DNA of 14,070 nucleotides from NCBI GenBank assembly GCA_933822405.4, contig CAKOGP040001795.1, forward strand, positions 3,899-17,968, written 5' to 3'. Every line of letters starts with the position of its first letter. Within the stretch, counting starts at the first letter, position 1. The notes beneath the pieces are model-generated. The model was not told the DNA's origin. It worked only from the letters and a program-made list of their open reading frames with translations, and made no database searches. Position numbers and translations under genes: made by a program. The DNA is from Cylindrotheca closterium. Taxonomy: Eukaryota; Bacillariophyta; Bacillariophyceae; Bacillariales; Bacillariaceae. This document shows, piece after piece, positions 8,767-14,070 of this stretch.

Positions 8767-9522
8767 CTCCCCAGCAGTATCTCCAGACCAGAACATTAGA
8801 GTCGGTAGTGGTGTCCAGAATTGCTGATGACCCCAATGTTTGCTGAGAATATCAGCTGGGTTGAGAGCACTGTCAATGTGGATAAAAGATAGCATGTTAG
8901 CTGCTACTGCTTCTCTCACACGGTGGAATGACAATGCAACATCTTGATTGTGTAGCTTAGCTTCAGGTAGGGAAGAACTGTTCATGACAGATTCATTGTC
9001 ACCAAACATGTAGCTTTGACCTCTGATTGGCACGCCAAGGTACCTCAAGGTTTCTTGGAGAACCATGATCTGTTTGGCACAGGTTTGAGTGGCTACAGAC
9101 TCAGAACCATAAGTCGCAGTCTCAACAGTTGACTGCTCCTTAGAGAAGAAATCAATTGAGGTTCCATTCAACATATGATGGATTATACCTGCAACCGATT
9201 GGTCTGTCAACAGACAGTAGGATTTTGTTTTGTTTTGTAATACATAGGTAGAGTCACCATAAGGAAGGAGTCTGGGCTTGTGTTTGCCACAATATTTAAG
9301 GTCATTGACAAGTTGGACTTGGAACTTTTGGTGATATTTTGGTGTTGGGGTTACTCTCCCCATATCCACAAGGACCTTGTACCTTGCAAGCAGATCTATC
9401 TTGACTTTGGTGGTGTGTTTCCATTTGGTGTTGCCATGGAGTTTGTCAAGTTGAAGGACACCATTGTGGTCTTTCTGGATCTTGTAGTAGTACATACACT
9501 TTGGTGAAGTAGTGTGTAGCAA
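8764..9522 (-). pseudogene. Reverse-transcriptase N-terminus fused to RNase H (element C)
   Basis: The frame has no good ATG at its top (9520-9522 is TTG). It carries the fingers part of a copia reverse transcriptase (GNTKWKHTTKVKIDLL and YCGKHKPRLLPYGD, residues about 30-90). It then passes directly, near 9245-9260, into RNase H: SVAGIIHHMLNG, STVETATYGSE with its Glu, GDNESV with Asp, and NPADILSKHWG near the C-terminus. About 300 residues of reverse transcriptase, including YVDD, are missing, and the first RNase H aspartate appears replaced at the junction. The stop TGA at 8764-8766 is the first three bases of the 3' LTR. The frame joins the upstream block by a frameshift near 9520. Confidence 0.8.
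8767..8774 (-). promoter_or_regulatory. Polypurine tract of element C (CTGGGGAG)
   Basis: A short purine run immediately before the 3' LTR, the usual plus-strand DNA primer site of LTR retrotransposons. The last GAG is also the final Glu codon of the RNase H frame. Confidence 0.55.
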
Positions 9523-10315
9523 TCTCAGCTTGACTTGATTGGAAGGACAAAGAAGTTTCTTCTTGTCCTTGACAAAGAAGTGTACAACCTTGACTTTCCA
9601 ACAGGTTGTGATTTCTAGGATGCATAGTGTAGGTCACTGAATTATCGGCTCCAGTGATGCTCAGTGGTTTTGGGGTATTCTCCCCATGTTTCCATCCAAT
9701 GGCCATACTGTCGGTCAGACCCAGGTAAGAAGGGTGTTTAAGTTGAATGTAGTGATGGTGGCATACAACTCGCTTGAGCTTCCAAACAATGGGGCTGTCC
9801 TTGTCAATTTGTGACCACTTGTGGATGTTTTGGTAAGCCATGACACATGCATATTCACCTTTGTCAATGTTCAGGCATAGTTCAATATATGCAGGCTGAA
9901 TGTCCCTGTAGTTGAGCTCAACAATCTTATCACCTTGAACATGACCTTCATCTGGTGGGCTGCATTGAGGTTCAAAGGATGACAACTTGCAAGTTAAGTC
10001 TATGAGTTTGTCTCGCTTTGGAGTAGACTCAATGACAAAGTTGATAGGCGTTTCAGGAACAAACAGAACAAATGGTTGCCTGCCTGACTTGTAAGCTTCA
10101 AAATCTGGTGGTCTAAAATGTGGCACATGGGCAGGGTCTAAATCAAATAGACCAGCCATGTTACATTCCAACCAATCAAGATCAGAAGCTTGTCCAGGAT
10201 GTAGTTTGTACAGACCATTTGTTGCCATGACACAGTGATGAGTTTCAATGAAACCAATAGCATCATTGAAGGCAGGAGAATCCTTCAGAGTAGTGACTGT
10301 TGTGTTACTGTTAGT

Positions 10316-10417
10316 AAGGATGTCCACTCTATCAAATGGACTTCGTTCACCTGTAGACCCATCATCCAGTATGTCCACTCTATAAAATGGACTTTGTTCA
10401 CCTGCAGACCCATTGTC
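10316..10417 (-). repeat. Two 51-bp in-frame tandem units in element C
   Basis: Both units encode a GS-x-GE-x-SPF-x-RVDIL-x-D pattern of 17 residues (residues 277-293 and 294-310 of the 11245 frame). The DNA units differ at only a few positions and keep the frame. Confidence 0.85.
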
Positions 10418-10447
10418 CGGTACAGACTTGGCCCATTCATCAACATC

Positions 10448-10822
10448 AACTCCATCTTTGGCTATCTTGTGATTCTTCACTTCTTGAGTAGCTTTGCGAT
10501 ACTTGGTTGCTGGGACCAGAGCCAACTTGTCTGATTTGATCTCTTCACTTGTTGCAGAAGTCAGAGTATCTGCATCTTCACTCCTCCCCATACTCAAGTG
10601 CTGGAACTGTGAGAGAAAATCGGTAGTAGTCGACATTTCATGTAAGTTGACAGAATGTTGGGGGGATGGAGGTGGTTGTGCAGGAGGCTGATTGTTGGAA
10701 CCAGCAGCTTCTAACTTTGCAGTGCAAAGAGATGTCTTGCAAGGAAGTGTTGCCAGAGATGCCAGACAAGCTAGGTAGGCAAGAGGATTGGGCTCAAGGT
10801 CACCTGATGCAAGATCAGTAGC
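10448..10822 (-). repeat. Second copy of the Gag C-terminal spacer
   Basis: Diverged counterpart of 11260-11799. Shared at DNA level are blocks such as the reverse complement of SVNLH, FQHLSMG and KLALVPATK coding sequence. It is shorter, lacking the LWQQLDDQGRRAWHQ part, and lies downstream of the protease. Confidence 0.75.
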
Positions 10823-10970
10823 AACCGGCTCAACAAGACAAGGATACTGGACATGATTGTCGTCAAGGGTACCATGTTGGGTTTTGGTCTCTGGGTCAAC
10901 AATAGGATCAGGCTCAAGGTCGACTGATGCAAGATCAGTAACAAAGGGCTCAACAAGACGTGGGTACTGG
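10785..10970 (-). repeat. 120-bp-spaced repeat encoding QYP-x-LVEP...LEP
   Basis: Two copies of about 66 bp (about 10785-10850 and 10905-10970) encode QYP[R/C]LVEP, TDLAS and DLEP[D/N]P. The spacing of exactly 40 codons keeps the frame. The upstream Gag spacer has a related ATD...GDLEP segment, so the unit exists three times. Confidence 0.75.
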
Positions 10971-11190
10971 AAATTTTCCTTCTCAAGTCCCTTTCCAATG
11001 TGAGCAGACTGGTTCATGATTACAATAACAGGACCGTGCTGATTCATAGTGAGGCCGGCACAAGTAGCAATTGTAACATTGGTCACTTTATGATTGTCAA
11101 TGCCTTGCACGTCAACAGAACGGTTGGTTTTGACAATGAAGCGGACATCATCACCTGCGATTCCACCATTTGCACCTCGATCAAATAGAG

Positions 11191-12200
11191 CTACATCCTT
11201 GCGAGTGCTACACAGAGAACGGAGTAGGTAATAGTGGTTGCACATGCTTTATACCATACTCCATCTATGACAATCTCGTGGTTCTTAGCTTCTTGTTTGC
11301 CTTTGCAATGTTTGGTTGCAGGAACCAAAGCTGACTTGTCTGACATGACACGTTGTAGCTCCCCCGGTTGTAGGGAAGATTGCTTGGTGACATGAGCTAA
11401 AAGTTTGTCATGTGTGGGCTCTTCATTCATTTCAGAAGTCAGAGTACCTACATCACCCCCCATGCTCAAATGCTGAAACGGAGAAAGGAAATCAGCGGCC
11501 AACATATAATGCAAGTTGACAGAACGGTGGGGAGGCGGTGGGGATGGTGGTGCCGGCAAAGGTTTGTTGGAACCACCAAGTATGACAGCGTTAGCAGCTT
11601 CAGGAAGTTGATGCCAGGCACGTCGACCTTGATCATCTAACTGTTGCCACAGTTTGTTTGGTAGAAAGGTCTTGCAAGCAGATGACAAAGACGTGCAGTA
11701 AGCATAGTAGACGCCAAGGTCCATGTCAATGTTGAATTCAAACATGGGAGGGCCAAGATCTGGTTCAAGATCACCAGTGGTGACAACATCAGTAGCATAT
11801 GCCTTCCTAGGATCGGCCTTGGGCTTGGATCCTTTGGTGACCTCATCATGGTTTTGGGCTGCTGCCTCAAGGAGTGACGCATACTCATCAAAAGTAAGTG
11901 GTCTGTTGTTGTTCTGCAAGGCCAATTGTTTGCTGGTGTCCAACACATTGCGAAGGTATGGCACAAGTCTGACAGCATTGGACAACATGATAATGAGTTG
12001 CTCCTTGGGGGTTGGGTGTTTTGCTACCTCGTGGTACTGGCGGAGCGTATCAAGCCAATGAAGAATGAAGGACATATGACTACCGGGCCATTGGTCTGTA
12101 GTGAGTTGAGCAATGGTCAACCATTGCAATTTGGTGTTGGCTGTCAAAGTGGCCTTGATAGACTGAGTATAAAACTTGCAAAGATCCCGGTGCGACAAGT
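11191..12200 (-). pseudogene. gag: Gag middle and C-terminal part of element C
   Basis: About 335 codons with no ATG at the top (12196-12198 is TTG), so this continues the frame-broken Gag from 12884. KATLTANTKLQWLTIAQL, MSFILHWLDTLRQYHEV and PLTFDEYASLLEAAAQNHDE match, by pattern, the conserved middle of a diatom copia Gag. LWQQLDDQGRRAWHQLPEAA and a Pro-rich stretch before SVNLHYM form the C-terminal spacer. The frame ends TTITYSVLCVALARM just as protease begins in another frame at about 11220. Roughly 70-80 residues usual between the N-terminal half and KFYTQS seem deleted. No zinc knuckle is visible. Confidence 0.75.
11260..11799 (-). repeat. First copy of the Gag C-terminal spacer
   Basis: Codes for residues about 134-313 of the Gag block above and lies upstream of the protease, the normal place for it. 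Its diverged partner is 10448-10822. Confidence 0.75.
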
Positions 12201-12884
12201 AGCTTCTAGATTACGACGGTAACTATCCCATTGCTTATCATTAGACAAAGTTGGATAGAGGTTGGCATCTAGTTTGATGCCCAGATCAAATTCCTCAGCT
12301 GGTGATCGTCTGGATAGCTTGGAGACAAGAGGCTGTGGGATGGTGCAGCTGCGGAATATGATGAATGCGCTGGAGGCCCTGTATGTATCAAAATCATCAG
12401 GGTCAATGAGGATACAGTTAGTCAGGGTGACTGGATCCTTGAGCACAGTTTCTCGGTGGTAGACATAGCCACGGATCCCATGGAGATATGCCTTAAGAGG
12501 TTTTGGCACATCCCAAAGTACATCAGGTTGTGGGTCACCGTTAGCATCTTGTGGCTGACTGACAGGATACTGTAGTCCGTCAATATCAGCATCATCCATG
12601 CCAACAAGGTCGAGGTAACATTTGCAACCATATAAGTCAAGTGCGAGATGAAGAATACTGCCAGCACTGTAGCCAAAGACAGTTTCCAGGATGTACACAA
12701 GACTAGTTTCAAGATGTCCAGGTTGTAGGACTCGAGACGGGTTGCGGTTTGTTGTTGAGTTGCCAGCAGCAGTGGACATTGTCACTCGTGTGCCTGATGG
12801 TTGAGTAGTACTTGTGGCGGGCAGTTGAGTGATGTTGGTGTCAGTGTTTAGAGCTTGCAATTCTCTTTGACCGATCCGGACCAT
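12144..12884 (-). pseudogene. gag: Gag N-terminal half of element C
   Basis: ATG at 12884 starts about 246 codons. After a Thr/Ser-rich N-terminus (residues 1-50) come LVYILETVFGY, LDLVGMDDADIDGLQYPV, DPDDFDTYRASSAFIIF and FDLGIKLDANLYPTLSNDKQ, ending in a WDSYRRNLEAT block typical of the same Gag family. After about residue 232 the frame leaves Gag sense (the last 15 residues overlap the next frame) and stops at 12144-12146. The next Gag piece is in another frame after a probable deletion. The start is preferred because it is the first ATG after the leader and precedes the conserved part. Confidence 0.72.
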
Positions 12885-13213
12885 GCAGGAGTTGACTCAG
12901 AGGAATGGAACTCAGTCGACTCAGTTGATCAGAAGATCAGTTGACTGGTTGGAGCCAGAGGATGGTCGAAGTAAAATTGAAACACATGCCTGAAGGTTTG
13001 TTTCCTGATGTGCTGGTGTAGGACTGCAGGATTGGGCGCACAATTGCCCTTTCCAGATCGTTTTACTTCTTGATTTGCACCAAGAAGGTGGTCTCTCGCT
13101 TTTGAGACTTCCACCACAGAAGCTATTCAATCAAAAGGAGAAATCGGATTCCTTGCTTTGTTGAAAACTCCTGACAACAAGAAGGAGGTGAACAGGGGCA
13201 GCACGAGCTGGCA
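12885..13213 (-). other. Leader of element C; no gene
   Basis: This is the interval between the 5' terminal repeat and the Gag ATG. Overlapping short frames here have no family resemblance. The stretch 12893-12955 is rich in repeated ACTCAG and GATCAG words (for example GATCAG-AA-GATCAG). No clear tRNA-complementary primer-binding site follows the LTR: the minus strand reads AACTGCCAGCTCG. Confidence 0.45.
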
Positions 13214-13311
13214 GTTTGTGCATGTGTGATGCGTGCGGCGCACAGGCTACACTTCAACCTGGGAATCCTATAGCTCGAGTCACAAGTCCCGTTCCTGTTA
13301 GAATTCTGTCA
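13214..13311 (-). repeat. 5' terminal repeat (short LTR) of element C
   Basis: Partner of 8669-8766 in the same orientation, 94 of 98 bases identical. Outside flanks differ (AACTG/TAACT on the left, ATACC on the right), so there is no intact target duplication. Confidence 0.8.
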
Positions 13312-13616
13312 ATACCAATGTTAACTTCTATATATTGCTCTGTGTTTATTCCAAATTTTATTTTATTTTTAAATTGGCTGTTTTAGCCAACATGGTGTGA
13401 TGTACTGAGTTTCAGTACCTAGCTGCAGTAGATAGACTGCAAAAGATAGGAGGTCGCGGAGATAAGAGACAAGGCTGAGGTCAAGGGTTCAAATCCCTTG
13501 AGAATAGGGGCTCAAAGGAGTGAGTAAACGAACAATTGAATAAGGCCGACAACAGACGGACAGACAGAATGTCCGATCGAATGAATCACATGCGCGATCC
13601 ATCGCTCAAAGGAGTG
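13312..13616 (+). other. Noncoding interval with LTR-end fragment, hairpin and purine tracts
   Basis: It holds an AT-rich stretch with TATATA, then TTGGCT-GTTTT-AGCCAACA (13374-13392), identical to the 3' tip of the LTRs. A perfect hairpin GTACTGA-GTT-TCAGTAC lies at 13402-13418 and a T-arm-like hairpin at 13481-13501. The word GCTCAAAGGAGTG occurs at 13510-13522 and 13604-13616, the second directly before the LTR. No protein frame is supported. Confidence 0.5.
13604..13616 (+). promoter_or_regulatory. Polypurine-like tract before LTR copy 2
   Basis: GCTCAAAGGAGTG ends exactly where TGTTGGG of the LTR begins, the position of a plus-strand primer tract of a plus-oriented element. The run is short and not pure purine. 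Confidence 0.4.
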
Positions 13617-13797
13617 TGTTGGGAATTCACGAACTTAATGAAGTACTGTTGGGACTGACAAAGTACTTCTGGAAGATCCAGGTTTATATGGATTAAAAGT
13701 GGTCTTCAGGAGTGACAAATAGATAGGATATACCCGTAGCTGGGTCAGAACCAGCTTGTCACATTTTTGAGGACCAGACTGGCTGTTTTAGCCAACA
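13617..13797 (+). repeat. Long terminal repeat, copy 2 (181 bp)
   Basis: Same ends and orientation as 7866-8049, with three substitutions over 172 shared bases. It lacks the 12-nt stretch of copy 1 and has its own 9-nt TTTATATGG at about 13683-13691. The three inverted repeats are kept (13640-13646/13663-13669, 13738-13743/13751-13756, 13780-13784/13790-13794). It directly interrupts or abuts the integrase fragment to its right. Confidence 0.88.
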
Positions 13798-13804
13798 ATT
13801 GTAA

Positions 13805-14070
13805 AGACAATTGACTAGGACCTCATCTGTTAGATCCCTCACAAGCACTCACCCAAATTCTTCTATGGTATCAGTTCTATTGGATAAGATATTCCGCCGC
13901 TACAACAAGGCAGGCTTTCAAGTCAAGATCATCAAGTGTGATTGGGCGTTCATTCCTCTCACGGATGATGTGCTAGACGATATGGGTGTTACTATTGACC
14001 CGACTGCAGCTGGAGACCACGAGCCTACCGCTGAGCGAAACAATAGGACGTTGAAAGAAAGAGTCAGAGT
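13805..14070 (+). pseudogene. Copia integrase core fragment, runs off the right edge
   Basis: The frame is open from 13805 (after a TAA at 13802-13804) to the window end, with the first ATG at 13865. From there it reads LLDKIFRRYNKAGFQVKIIK, then CDWAF with the expected second catalytic Asp, a spacer, and HEPTAERNNRTLKERVR with the expected catalytic Glu, the hallmark end of this integrase core. The usual G after CD is W. Residues before the ATG do not resemble integrase, so the 5' part is missing, probably cut by the LTR insertion. It may be the distant half of the plus-strand element whose Gag is at 6031-7372. The integrase call is by motif; whether it is intact downstream cannot be seen. 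Confidence 0.72.

Larger units (their letters stand above)
9446..11245 (-). pseudogene. Protease-like domain, duplicated Gag spacer and pol linker of element C
   Basis: A 599-codon frame from ATG 11245. Residues 19-86 (VALFDRGANGGIAGDDVR... HIGKG) are the aspartic-protease-like domain of a diatom copia family, with D-R-G-A in place of D-S/T-G-A. Residues about 91-270 are a diverged second copy of the Gag C-terminal spacer found at 11260-11799, including SVNLH-x-M, DFLSQFQHLSMG and KLALVPATK. Residues 277-310 are two 17-residue tandem units. Residues about 488-535 (WKLKRVV... IGWKHGENTPKPLSI) look like the chromo-like linker that precedes reverse transcriptase in this family. Integrase, expected between protease and linker, is absent. 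The frame then runs out in pre-reverse-transcriptase sequence and the next block is in another frame. Confidence 0.72.
8669..13311 (-). mobile_element. Internally deleted, rearranged copia element (element C)
   Basis: Direct repeats at 8669-8766 and 13214-13311 bound about 4.6 kb of minus-strand copia sequence. Reading downward from 12884 the order is Gag N-terminal half, Gag middle, Gag C-terminal spacer, protease-like DRGANGG domain, a second diverged Gag C-terminal spacer, a linker domain, the first part of reverse transcriptase, then RNase H ending at the 3' repeat. Integrase, the reverse-transcriptase catalytic core and a primer-binding site are not found. Each block is in a frame different from the next. 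It would need proteins from a complete relative to move. Confidence 0.82.
7866..13797 (+). mobile_element. Possible small non-autonomous LTR element interrupted by element C
   Basis: Direct LTRs at both ends plus a purine-rich stretch (CAAAGGAGTG) directly before the right LTR fit a plus-strand LTR retrotransposon. Removing element C (8669-13311) leaves about 1.29 kb, whose only coding content is the small ORF at 8049-8420. That size and lack of pol recall TRIM or LARD-like non-autonomous elements. Against this, no target duplication flanks the pair (TAGTG versus ATTGT). The LTRs also look no older than the repeats bounding element C, so two separate insertions remain possible. Confidence 0.45.

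Noticed and set aside
10316..11799. CRISPR-like array
   Set aside because: The repeats are few, coding, of different kinds and diverged.
12921..13130. Two overlapping small minus-strand proteins in the element C leader
   Set aside because: No family pattern, and they lie between LTR and Gag where an untranslated leader is expected.
13402..13508. A tRNA gene
   Set aside because: The T-arm is perfect but no 7-bp acceptor partner for GAGAATA exists upstream and no anticodon arm of the right spacing is visible.

Overview
The window looks like a retrotransposon-packed stretch of a eukaryotic nuclear genome, most likely a diatom or a related stramenopile alga. I infer this from the style of the Ty1/copia proteins, including a protease with a DRGANGG core and a Gag type that I associate with diatom copia families. 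No database search was possible. I see no ordinary host gene, rRNA or convincing tRNA.

Left third (1-5830, minus strand): element A, a Ty1/copia retrotransposon that runs off the left edge. Its pol frame (integrase, reverse transcriptase, RNase H) is open without a stop for about 1,150 codons and keeps all visible catalytic residues. Its Gag and protease, at 3416-5342, are broken by about six frame changes. A TATA-containing leader or 5' LTR region lies at about 5343-5830.

Middle (5830-7372, plus strand): element B, a frame-broken Gag of another copia family, divergent from element A. An integrase fragment of a copia element on the same strand resumes at 13805 and leaves the right edge. Gag on the left and integrase on the right are in the right order to be two parts of one old element split by later insertions, although protease was not found.

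Right half (7373-13797): a nest of LTR material. A 115-bp LTR-derived piece (7373-7487) abuts the broken Gag. Two direct 181-184 bp LTRs (7866-8049 and 13617-13797, TGTTGG...CCAACA ends) bracket the rest and may define a small non-autonomous plus-strand element carrying one acidic-then-basic ORF (8049-8420). Between them, on the minus strand, sits element C (8669-13311), bounded by 95-98 bp direct repeats. It has Gag, a protease-like domain, a duplicated Gag C-terminal region, a linker and RNase H, but no integrase and no reverse-transcriptase core. It appears to be an internally deleted, rearranged, non-autonomous copia derivative.

Of these genes only the element A pol looks potentially functional. 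The rest is decayed or non-autonomous and would depend on proteins supplied elsewhere.
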